Below are positions 1 through 7,053 of a stretch of 19,145 nucleotides of DNA, piece after piece (position 1 is the stretch's first letter; each line of letters starts with the position of its first letter). The notes under the pieces are model-generated. The model did no database searches. It saw nothing but the letters and a program-made list of their open reading frames with translations, and was not told the origin of the DNA. Position numbers and translations under genes: made by a program. The stretch comes from JANXPZ01 sp033853925 (GTDB taxonomy: Bacteria > Eisenbacteria > RBG-16-71-46): NCBI GenBank assembly GCA_033853925.1, contig JAWOLC010000180.1, forward strand, positions 1 through 19,145, given 5' to 3'.

Positions 1-182
1 GAGGCCCGGACGGCGCGGGGCGGCCGCTTCACGGCCGTCGCCCGCGCGCGGCCGAGCCGTCGCCGCCCGCCTCGAGACGGACCACCTCCGCCCGCTCCAT
101 CCGCTCGAGCCCTCGCCCCAAAGCCGCCCCGCGGCGGGGCTCCCGGCTGCGGCGCGCCCCGCGAGAGGTCTGCAAACGGAGC

Positions 183-2597
183 CTAGGGCGCTTCATCCTC
201 GCCCGCCCAGAAGAGCATCGATCCGGGCGCCGGCATGCGCGTGGCGTCGCGCCAGGCCTGGCCCATCGTCCGGCTGAGGACCTGCTGGACGATCCCGGGG
301 CTCGGCCGCCGGTACTCGAGCAGCTCGACCTTCGCGCCCGCGGGGACGCGCGCGCGCCGCCGGGCCTCGGCCACGGCGTCCTGGAGCCCGCCGATCTCGT
401 CCACGAGCCCGCGCACGTTCGCGTCGTCCCCCATCCACACCCGGCCCTGCGCGACCTCGTCCACCTTGTCCCAGGTGAGGCCGCGGCCCTGCGCCACCAG
501 CTCGACGAAGCGGTGGTAGAAGCGCAGCGTGGCCGAATCGGCGATCGCCTGGTCGGCCGGCGTCCAGTCGCGGTTCGTGGACCAGCCCCGCATCCACGCG
601 CCCCGGTCGAATGCCTCCTGCCGCACGTCGTGCTTGGCGTACCACTGCTCGAGCGAGGGCTTGACCGTGACGACGCCGATCGAGCCCGTGCGCGTGAAGT
701 GGTCGGCGTAGATGCGGTCGGCGCCGCACGAGATGTAGTAGCCGCCGCTCGCGGCCACGTCGCCCATCGAGACGACCAGCGGCTTCTTCGTCTCGCGCTT
801 CTGGCGCAGCGCCGCGTGCAGGATGAGATCCGAGGCCAGAGCCGAGCCGCCCGGACTCTCGACCCGCAGCACGACCGCCTTCACCTCGTGGCGGCCGAAC
901 GCCTGCTCGATCTGCGCCACCACGGTCTCGGAGCCCATCGAGGGGCCCATCAGCAGATCGTTCCCGCTCCGGCCCGTCTCGATGCCGCCGCTGGCGTAGA
1001 TCACGGCGATGGGGGTCGGCACGGTCCACTCCCGCCGCGCGGCCGGGTGGCGGCGCAGGGACACGAGGGGAGGCTCCTCGCCGAGGCCGCACAGCTGGCC
1101 CAGGATGCGGCGCGCGTACTCGCGATAGCCCACCGAGTCGATGAGGCCCGCGGTCTGGAGGTCCACCGCGCGCCAGGGGCGGCCGTCGAGCAGGCCGGCG
1201 ACGCGCTCGCGAGCGACGTGGCGGTCCGCGCTGACCGCCGACACGAACAGCTCCTGGCTCACGTCCAGGACGCGCTCGATCGCCTCGCGGTCGGGACCGG
1301 AGGTGGAGTCCACGCTGAAGTTGCGGAAGGCCGACTTGTACCTGCCCCACGAGGTGCGGTCGATCCGCACGCCCCAGCTCTCGAGGAGCTTGCGGTAGTA
1401 GCGGCGCTCGACGCGCAGGCCGAGCGGGCTCGGCTCGGACTCGGGCGCCATCACGACCCGGTCGCAGGCCGCGGCCAGGTAGAGATCCGGGCGGCCGCCG
1501 CCGTACTCCAGGTAGGCGACCACCGGCTTTCCCGCCTTGCGCAGCAGGGCGATGCGCGGGCGCAGCTCCTCGATCTGCGCCATGTTCTCGACGCCGCGCA
1601 GATCGAGGAACACGCCGCGGGTCAGCGGGTCCTCGAGGGCGCGCTCGAGCTGCGCGTGGATCGGCCGCACGGGGGTGACGCTCTCGCCGCCGAGGAGCGA
1701 GAAGCCCGCCAGGGCGTCGTCGCCCAGGTCGCCGCTCACGTCGATCTCGGCCACGCGCTGCTCGGGCCGGCTGGCCAGCAGCGTGCGCTCCTCGCCGGCG
1801 TGGGCGGCCAGGGCGTAGCTGTTGTAGCGGAGATGGCCCCGCGTGGTGGCGTTCTGCATGCCCAGCGAGCTGTTCACGCCGTGCACCGTGATGCCGAGGT
1901 GGACCCCGCCGCGATCCTCGAGCGAGCCGCGCAGCAGCAGCCCCGGCAGCGCCTCGAACTCGCCGCCCACGCGCAGGCGGGCCTGCTGCGGGCGGGCCCG
2001 CTCGGCCAGGATGAGGTCCGCGGTGAGCGTGAGGCGCGTGCCCCAGCCGCTCGCCCGCGCCGGGTCGAGGGCGAGGGGCCGCACCCCGGCGGCGAGCGTG
2101 TACTGGCGCGGCAACGCCGCCCCCTGGAACACGGGCCGGAACACGTGCTCGACCACCCCCGCCAGCGAGAGCCAGGGCGTCGAGCGCGACAGCACGCCGA
2201 CGCGCTGATCCGAGCGCGTCTCGTGCGTGGCCGGGTCCACGAGCCAGTCGTTGGCCGCCGCCCAGCGCAGGCCCTCGTCGCCGGAGGCCAGGCTGAAGCC
2301 GTAGCGCTGGAGCCGGTCCGCCATGCGCTCCCCATAGACCCCGAAGCCGCCCGCGCTCAGCGCCCAGCGGTCGTCCACGCCGCCGTCCTCCGCCTTCGCC
2401 CAGGCGAAGAAGGCGTCCGCCGGGTAGCGCAGGCCCAGGCAGGCGGGGTTGTAGAAGACACTGCGCGCCCCTTCGGCGTAGGCGGCGCTCTCGTTGCCCC
2501 AGACCTGCAGCGGTTGCTCGGGGGTGGGGGTCGCCTGGGCGGCGGGCACCGAGGCGCAGGCGGCCAGCGCCAGCGCCGCGAGGAGACGTGGAGACAT
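183..2597 (-). CDS. sppA: SppA-type signal peptide peptidase with N-terminal PorV-like barrel region
   Basis: Serine protease of the SppA (S49) family, predicted to degrade cleaved signal peptides or membrane-associated peptides on the periplasmic side. The protein has 804 residues. An export signal covers residues 1-22 and contains a possible lipobox (L11-A-A-C14). Residues ~30-275 are rich in alternating beta segments and include 'ARSVFYNPA', as in PorV/UPF0164-type outer-membrane proteins. Two tandem SppA domains follow (~280-500 and ~528-740). The catalytic Lys is K421 in 'GRYKSA' and the nucleophile is S617 in 'GDVAASGGYY'; their ~196-residue spacing matches the E. coli Lys/Ser pair. E. 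coli SppA has 618 residues, so the extra length is the N-terminal region. The ATG at 2597 was chosen for its signal peptide and a GGAGG 8 nt upstream, although the frame stays open further upstream. It lies 29 bp after nth, probably in one transcript. The SppA assignment is firm; the barrel is inferred. Confidence 0.9.
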   Translation of the reverse strand: MSPRLLAALALAACASVPAAQATPTPEQPLQVWGNESAAYAEGARSVFYNPACLGLRYPADAFFAWAKAEDGGVDDRWALSAGGFGVYGERMADRLQRYGFSLASGDEGLRWAAANDWLVDPATHETRSDQRVGVLSRSTPWLSLAGVVEHVFRPVFQGAALPRQYTLAAGVRPLALDPARASGWGTRLTLTADLILAERARPQQARLRVGGEFEALPGLLLRGSLEDRGGVHLGITVHGVNSSLGMQNATTRGHLRYNSYALAAHAGEERTLLASRPEQRVAEIDVSGDLGDDALAGFSLLGGESVTPVRPIHAQLERALEDPLTRGVFLDLRGVENMAQIEELRPRIALLRKAGKPVVAYLEYGGGRPDLYLAAACDRVVMAPESEPSPLGLRVERRYYRKLLESWGVRIDRTSWGRYKSAFRNFSVDSTSGPDREAIERVLDVSQELFVSAVSADRHVARERVAGLLDGRPWRAVDLQTAGLIDSVGYREYARRILGQLCGLGEEPPLVSLRRHPAARREWTVPTPIAVIYASGGIETGRSGNDLLMGPSMGSETVVAQIEQAFGRHEVKAVVLRVESPGGSALASDLILHAALRQKRETKKPLVVSMGDVAASGGYYISCGADRIYADHFTRTGSIGVVTVKPSLEQWYAKHDVRQEAFDRGAWMRGWSTNRDWTPADQAIADSATLRFYHRFVELVAQGRGLTWDKVDEVAQGRVWMGDDANVRGLVDEIGGLQDAVAEARRRARVPAGAKVELLEYRRPSPGIVQQVLSRTMGQAWRDATRMPAPGSMLFWAGEDEAP

Positions 2598-2626
2598 GGT
2601 CGGGACCTCCGGGCCGCGCGGCGGCG

Positions 2627-3553
2627 TCACTGCGAGGACGTGACGCCGAGCCGCGGGCAGTGCGGGAGCAGGGGGCAGACCGAGCAGCGCGGCTTGCGCG
2701 CCACGCAGATCCGCCGCCCGTGGAAGATGAGCCAGAGCGAGAACTCGGACCACTTCTCGCGGGGAACCAGGGGCTGGAGGGCGAACTCGATCTTCACCGG
2801 GTCGCGCTCCTTGGTGAGGCCGAGGCGGAACGCCAGGCGCTGGACGTGCGTGTCCACCACGATGCCCGGGATGCCGAAGACGCTCCCCAGCACGACGTTC
2901 GCGGTCTTGCGGCCCACGCCGGGGAGGCCGGTCAGCTCCTCGAGAGTGCGCGGCACCTCGCCGCCGTGTCGCTCGACGATGAGCGCGCTCATGGCCTGGA
3001 TCGCCTTCGCCTTGTTGCGGTAGAAGCCCGTCGCGTGGATGAGGGTCTCCAGCTCGGCGCGATCCGCCGCCGCCAGCGCGCGCGCATCGGGAAAGCGCGC
3101 GAACAAAGCGGGCGTCACCTGGTTCACCCGCTCGTCCGTGCACTGCGCGGAGAGGATCGTGGCCACGAGGAGCTGGAGCGCGTTCTCGTGGCGGAGCGGA
3201 GTCCTGGCCTCGGGGTAGAGTCGCTCGAGGATGCGGCACAGCGCCGCGACCCGGGCCGGATCCGGCCGCGCGAAGCGCGGCGCCTTCGCGGCGGGCGAGC
3301 GCGGGCCCTTCCCCGCCGCCGCCGGCTTCGTGGCCGAGACCCTCCGCGCCGGCGCTCTCCGCCCTGCCCCGGGCCTCGCGGCCGGGCGCGCCCCCTTGGG
3401 CGCGTGCGGCTGGCCCGTGACGGCGCGCCGCGCGGAGGCGGCGACGCGCGCGCTCTTCCGCCCGTGCCCGGGCGCCGCGCGCGGCCGATCCTTCCCCGGC
3501 AGGCTCGGCTCCGAGCTGCGACTGCGGCGGAAACGCGGCGACTTGCGCGGCAT
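2627..3553 (-). CDS. nth: Endonuclease III with long basic N-terminal tail
   Basis: Base-excision-repair DNA glycosylase/AP lyase that removes oxidised pyrimidines. In the 308-residue form the helix-hairpin-helix 'LPGVGRKTANVVL' carries the catalytic Lys (K216), and 'VVDTHV' carries the catalytic Asp (D234). The C-terminus has the [4Fe-4S] cluster cysteines in C-x6-C-x2-C-x5-C spacing (C283, C290, C293, C299). The catalytic core (~residues 98-308) has the usual length of E. coli Nth (211 residues). The first ~97 residues are an added Lys/Arg/Ala/Pro-rich tail without recognisable fold, probably disordered and DNA-binding. The start is uncertain: ATG at 3553 is preferred, and TTG at 3592 would add 13 residues. 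Neither has a convincing Shine-Dalgarno site. It is followed after 29 bp by the SppA gene. Confidence 0.93.
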   Translation of the reverse strand: MPRKSPRFRRSRSSEPSLPGKDRPRAAPGHGRKSARVAASARRAVTGQPHAPKGARPAARPGAGRRAPARRVSATKPAAAGKGPRSPAAKAPRFARPDPARVAALCRILERLYPEARTPLRHENALQLLVATILSAQCTDERVNQVTPALFARFPDARALAAADRAELETLIHATGFYRNKAKAIQAMSALIVERHGGEVPRTLEELTGLPGVGRKTANVVLGSVFGIPGIVVDTHVQRLAFRLGLTKERDPVKIEFALQPLVPREKWSEFSLWLIFHGRRICVARKPRCSVCPLLPHCPRLGVTSSQ

Positions 3554-3682
3554 GGCGGCGCCAGGGTAGCCGCGGGACGGCGGCGCAGGCAAGGGGCGGC
3601 GAACCGCGAAGGACGTGTCGGCCCACGACGAGCGGTGGGCCCCGCGCCCGCGGCCGGGCGAGGTCGAGATCGGCTCTTCGGC

Positions 3683-3700
3683 CGCCGCCTCGAGGCGGCG
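3683..3700. terminator. Perfect 18-bp GC palindrome between omp and nth
   Basis: The sequence CGCCGCCTC/GAGGCGGCG is perfectly self-complementary, and outer arms GGCTC (3672-3676) and GAGCC (3705-3709) could extend the stem. It lies ~90 nt downstream of the outer-membrane protein stop (3791, minus strand) and ~130 bp upstream of nth. No T-tract follows on either strand, so terminator, RNA-stability element and operator remain possible roles. Confidence 0.35.
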
Positions 3701-3732
3701 CTCGGAGCCACGGCCAGCCCCTTCACGCCGAA

Positions 3733-3756
3733 GCGCCCGCGAGGGATCGCGGGCGC
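3733..3756 (-). terminator. Terminator-like hairpin after the 3791-4609 gene
   Basis: A perfect 10-bp stem (GCGCCCGCGA / TCGCGGGCGC) with a 4-nt loop begins 35 nt downstream of the outer-membrane protein stop codon. Read on the minus strand it is followed by TTCGG without a real U-tract, so it is a GC-rich hairpin of the kind seen at gene ends in high-GC genomes. It probably ends or stabilises the upstream transcript and separates it from nth. Confidence 0.5.
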
Positions 3757-3790
3757 CCCGTGTCGGCCGGAAGGGTTCGCGCTCCCGGCC

Positions 3791-4609
3791 TCAGAACCCC
3801 CAGCTCAGCCCGAAGCGCATGCCGACCCCGTCCATCTTCACCACGTCGTGCACCGTCGCGGGCCCGATGCCCGGGAAGAAGACGTCCACGTCGCTGCCCA
3901 CGTCCGAGCCGTTGTAGAACACCTCGCCGTTCACCCGCGTCCGGCCGTTCAGCGGAATGCCGGCGCCTCCCCAGACCTGCCAGCCGAAGCCGCCGAACGT
4001 CTGGTCGAAGCTCGAGCCGTCCGGGAAGTCGGCGTTCAGGAACAGCCACTCGTACCCCGCGCCCACGCCGACGTAGGGAACGACCGGCAGGTTCTCGTCG
4101 CCGCTCACCTGCACGAAGGCCAGGATCGGCAGCAGATCGGCGGAGGAGCGGGAGAGCTGGATCTGCTCGACCGCGCTCCCGCCGCCCGGGAACTCGACCG
4201 TCCCCAGATCCATCGTCTCGCTCTGCGACTTGTGCCACCAGTCCACCGCCAGGCCCACCTGGACGTTCGGATCGAGCTGCGGGCCGATGCGGAAGCCGCC
4301 GTCGAAGCCGGTGGAGAAGTTGTGGGTCGGATCGAAGAAGCCGGCGTGGATCTGCGTCGTCGTCGGCACCACGTAGCCGCGGCCCCGATACGCGCGCGGC
4401 CGGTAGCGGATCGCGCCCACGAACGGGTTCGTCAGCTCCACCGAGGCCGGCGCGAGAGACGTCGCCGCGGGCGCGGTCGAGGTCAGGCTCACGAGCGGCA
4501 GGGCGAGCGGCGAACCCTGCGCGATTCCCCCGGTCGAGCCGGGACTCGCCGCAGCGGCGGCAGGCAACAGCACAGCCGCGACGGCCGTCACCCAGAAGGA
4601 AGTACGCAT
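3791..4609 (-). CDS. Outer-membrane beta-barrel protein
   Basis: A 272-residue exported protein of unknown specific function. A Sec signal peptide covers residues ~1-22 (basic MR start, hydrophobic core, Ala-rich cleavage region). A low-complexity Pro/Ala/Ser linker (~25-57) precedes a beta-rich body (~58-272). The body has alternating aromatic/hydrophobic strands such as 'NVQVGLAVDWW' and 'PYVGVGAGYEWLF'. It ends in 'MRFGLSWGF', a typical C-terminal barrel strand with terminal Phe that the BAM complex would recognise. The ATG at 4609 has GGAGG 8 nt upstream. It is transcribed away from the LolA-like gene across a 209-bp divergent intergenic region, and hairpins follow its stop. OmpW-like or general porin-like proteins are possible relatives; no family could be fixed by eye. 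Confidence 0.8.
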   Translation of the reverse strand: MRTSFWVTAVAAVLLPAAAAASPGSTGGIAQGSPLALPLVSLTSTAPAATSLAPASVELTNPFVGAIRYRPRAYRGRGYVVPTTTQIHAGFFDPTHNFSTGFDGGFRIGPQLDPNVQVGLAVDWWHKSQSETMDLGTVEFPGGGSAVEQIQLSRSSADLLPILAFVQVSGDENLPVVPYVGVGAGYEWLFLNADFPDGSSFDQTFGGFGWQVWGGAGIPLNGRTRVNGEVFYNGSDVGSDVDVFFPGIGPATVHDVVKMDGVGMRFGLSWGF

Positions 4610-4779
4610 GTCGTTGACCCTCCGTGCACATCAGTCCCAGGCCGGTAACGAATCTCGGCCCTCTTCACTCGCACGGCCCGTGCCGGAATCGACCTTGCTA
4701 CTGGCGGCGGAAGAATAGCGCGTTCCGGCCGCGCCCGGCGCCCCGGCTTGCGCCGGCGTGGCGGGCCCGTCGCGCGGTG

Positions 4780-4806
4780 TTGCGGCCCCGCCGCACCGCG
4801 TATAGC
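4780..4806 (+). promoter_or_regulatory. Weak candidate promoter for the LolA-like gene
   Basis: TTGCGG (4780-4785) and TATAGC (4801-4806) are 15 bp apart, slightly short for sigma-70. TATA is rare in this GC-rich sequence. If used, transcription would begin ~6 nt before the ATG at 4819, giving a nearly leaderless mRNA; this would fit the lack of a clear Shine-Dalgarno site there. Confidence 0.25.
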
Positions 4807-4818
4807 TTTGGTGATCTC

Positions 4819-5709
4819 ATGGCCGTCCTCCTCGCCATCCTGCTGGCACTCGTCTTGAATGCCTCGCCGCCGGGTGCCCCGATCCGTACACGCGGCGGGC
4901 CGCCCGCCCCCGCCGGGGCACCCGGGCCCACACTCGCGGTCGAGGACACCATGCGCACCCAGGTGCCGCCGGTGCTCGTCTCGGCCCCTCGCGTGACCCT
5001 CGACGAGATCCTGGCGCGGGTGGCGCGCGGCGAGCGGCGCCGCGACTCCCTGATGACCGACCAGAGCACGCTGGTGACCGCGCGCCTCGTGCGCAACGCC
5101 GACGCCCGCCGCCCCGCCCAGGTCCTGAGCGAGACGGTGATGCGCGTGTTCAAGAAGAGACCCGACCGCGTGCGCACGCAGGTGCTGCGCCAGTACCGGG
5201 TCGGGGAGGAGAAGCACGCGGGGGTGAAGATCAACTTCGAGTTCCGCCCCGGCATGGACGAGGAGATCGTCAACTTCGCCTTCCGGCCCGAGGCCCGACG
5301 CCTGTATCGCTACCGCATCCTGGGGCGCGACCTGATCGGCGGCCACCTCGTCTATCGCATCGCCTTCGAGCCCCGCTCGCTGCTCGACCCCGCGGAGCCG
5401 AGCGGAGTGGTCTGGATCGACACGAACGAGTTCGTCATCCTGCGCCAGGAGCTGGCCTTCGCCCGCTCGCCGGCGCCCCCGTTCCTCAAGGACGTGAGCC
5501 GGATCGTCATCGAGCGGCAGAACGTGGACGGCTACTGGGTGCTGAGCCGGGTGCTGCTGCGCGCCGACGCCATGATTCCGCTACCCAAGCTGGGAAGGAG
5601 CTTCGACTTCACCATGCGCTTCGACCAGTACGCGATCAACACGGGCCTCTCCGACTCCCTCTTCGCCACGCCGGCCCTCTCCGGGCGGGCGCGGAAGGCG
5701 GCGCAGTGA
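4819..5709 (+). CDS. LolA-like periplasmic protein (outer-membrane lipoprotein-sorting family)
   Basis: A 296-residue exported protein. Residues ~1-20 form a hydrophobic signal (MAVLLAILLALVLN) with no lipobox cysteine, and a Pro/Gly/Ala linker runs to ~50. Residues ~58-280 have the repeated beta-strand pattern of LolA/LolB-like and DUF4292-type proteins, an open half-barrel that holds acyl chains. Examples are 'QVLSETVMRVFKKRPDRVRTQVL', read here only as strand spacing, then 'LYRYRILGRDLIGGHLVYRIAF' and 'GVVWIDTNEFVILRQEL'. The 'iD..tfvilrqe' strand pattern is typical of the group. The ATG at 4819 was chosen because the signal peptide begins there; the open frame upstream has no secretion signal. 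It overlaps the next gene by 4 bp, so the two products probably act together at the outer membrane. The exact substrate is unknown. Confidence 0.7.
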   Translation: MAVLLAILLALVLNASPPGAPIRTRGGPPAPAGAPGPTLAVEDTMRTQVPPVLVSAPRVTLDEILARVARGERRRDSLMTDQSTLVTARLVRNADARRPAQVLSETVMRVFKKRPDRVRTQVLRQYRVGEEKHAGVKINFEFRPGMDEEIVNFAFRPEARRLYRYRILGRDLIGGHLVYRIAFEPRSLLDPAEPSGVVWIDTNEFVILRQELAFARSPAPPFLKDVSRIVIERQNVDGYWVLSRVLLRADAMIPLPKLGRSFDFTMRFDQYAINTGLSDSLFATPALSGRARKAAQ

Positions 5710-7043
5710 GGGCGCGGACCCTCGCGCTCGCCGTCGTCCTGGCCCTCGGCGCGGGCCCGGCGCTCGCGCAGGGAACGGCCACGCCCGACTCCTCGCTGGG
5801 CGGGTTCCTGCACAGCCTCTCCGACTCCACCGACCGCTTCTTCGGGATCTCCGCGGCGCCCGCGGACACGGCGGGCCTCGACACCGTGCTCGCCGAATCG
5901 GGCGGCAACGGGCGGCGCCAGGTGAGCCTGGCGCCCTCGTTCGACTTCAACCGCGTGGACGGCTCCACGCCGGGCCTCGCCCTCTCCCTGGGCGAGCGGC
6001 CGCCGGAGCCCGAGCGCTGGGGCTGGGGAAAGCTCACGGGAACGATCGCGCGGGCGGTGGGAGCGCACACCACGCTGGGCGGCGGCCGCTACGAGAACCG
6101 CCTCCGGCTCGCGCGCCAGCGCTTCGACCTCACGCTCTGGGCCGGGCGGGCCTCGGGGACGCTGAACCGCGACGAGAGCGAGCGCTTCCTGCCCATGCTG
6201 CGCGCTCTCTGCTTCGGCAACGACTGGGCGCAGTACGACCGCGTCGACGGCTTCACCGCCGCGCTGGCGCACGAGCGCCGCGCCTGGCGCGCACGGGTCG
6301 CCTGGGTCGACGAGCTGCAGTCGCCACTCGGCACGACCGCGACCTGGGATCTCGCGCACCGCGACCTCGAGCCGATCGCGAACCTTCCCGCCGCGCGCGG
6401 GCACGCGCACGAGCTGGGCTACTTCGCAGGCCTGCGCTGGCCGGGCGTGCCCCTGCGCACGGACCTGAGCTACCAGACCTCGAGCCGTCGCCTGGGCAGC
6501 GACTTCGAGTATCGCCGCTACCGCGCGGCCGCGGGTCTCGACCTGTCGCTGGGCCGGGCGGCTTCGCTCGTGCCGCAGCTCGCCTACGGGCGCCTGACGG
6601 GCGAGGCCGTGCCTCAGGCGGCTTTCTACACGGGCGGCGACGCCACGCTGCGCACCCTGCGCCGCGACGAGCGCGGCGGCGCCGGGTTCGCGATCGCCAA
6701 GCTCGAGCTGATCGGCGCCCGGGACATCCTCGAGACCCTGCACCTGCCGCGTTCGGCGGCGCTGCCGCTCCAGGGCGCGATCTTCGGCGCCACGAGCGCG
6801 GTGTGGGGCCCCAACCCGTACGGCGGCGGAACGCCCGGCGTGGACTGGCCGGAGCGGCGCGCCTGGGCGAGCGAGGCGGGCGTGTCCCTGCTCTACGCCA
6901 GCCCGCTCTTCTTCGGCGAGGGCTCGTTCCTGCGCGTCTCGTACGCCTGGCCGCTCGGGCCCGACTCGCGCATCTCGCGCTGGAGCGTGGGGATCTCGCG
7001 CGCGCTCGACCTGCTGGGCCCCGAGCCGCGGGAGGAGGACTAG
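5706..7043 (+). CDS. Outer-membrane barrel resembling the Omp85/surface-antigen C-terminal domain
   Basis: A 445-residue exported protein with a clear signal peptide (residues 1-21, cleavage after 'ALA'). The mature part is almost all amphipathic beta-strands. 'FDFNRVDGSTPGLALSLG' (79-96) and 'YDRVDGFTAAL' (177-187) are internal barrel repeats. 'YTGGDATLR' (308-316), the strand 'GFAIAKLEL' (327-335) and 'GSFLRVSYAWPLG..RISRWSVGISR' (406-432) resemble the last strands of BamA/TamA-type surface-antigen barrels. There is no room for more than a small periplasmic region and no recognisable POTRA domain. The GTG start at 5706 overlaps the previous TGA (GTGA), indicating translational coupling with the LolA-like protein. 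Function is inferred only: an outer-membrane assembly or transport barrel. Its stop lies 10 bp from the stop of the convergent polysaccharide gene. Confidence 0.72.
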   Translation: MRARTLALAVVLALGAGPALAQGTATPDSSLGGFLHSLSDSTDRFFGISAAPADTAGLDTVLAESGGNGRRQVSLAPSFDFNRVDGSTPGLALSLGERPPEPERWGWGKLTGTIARAVGAHTTLGGGRYENRLRLARQRFDLTLWAGRASGTLNRDESERFLPMLRALCFGNDWAQYDRVDGFTAALAHERRAWRARVAWVDELQSPLGTTATWDLAHRDLEPIANLPAARGHAHELGYFAGLRWPGVPLRTDLSYQTSSRRLGSDFEYRRYRAAAGLDLSLGRAASLVPQLAYGRLTGEAVPQAAFYTGGDATLRTLRRDERGGAGFAIAKLELIGARDILETLHLPRSAALPLQGAIFGATSAVWGPNPYGGGTPGVDWPERRAWASEAGVSLLYASPLFFGEGSFLRVSYAWPLGPDSRISRWSVGISRALDLLGPEPREED

Positions 7044-7053
7044 GAAGCAGCGG

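Noticed and set aside
513..3023. Long plus-strand open frame across sppA and nth
   Set aside because: It is antisense to two firmly identified genes, has His/Arg/Ala-rich noise composition and no domain; GC-rich DNA gives such frames.
2598..3626. A continuous open frame extends the SppA reading frame ~343 codons upstream through nth
   Set aside because: That part is Arg/Pro/Ala-rich and antiparallel to nothing functional; it shares DNA with the well-supported nth gene in another frame. The signal peptide and GGAGG mark the real start at 2597.
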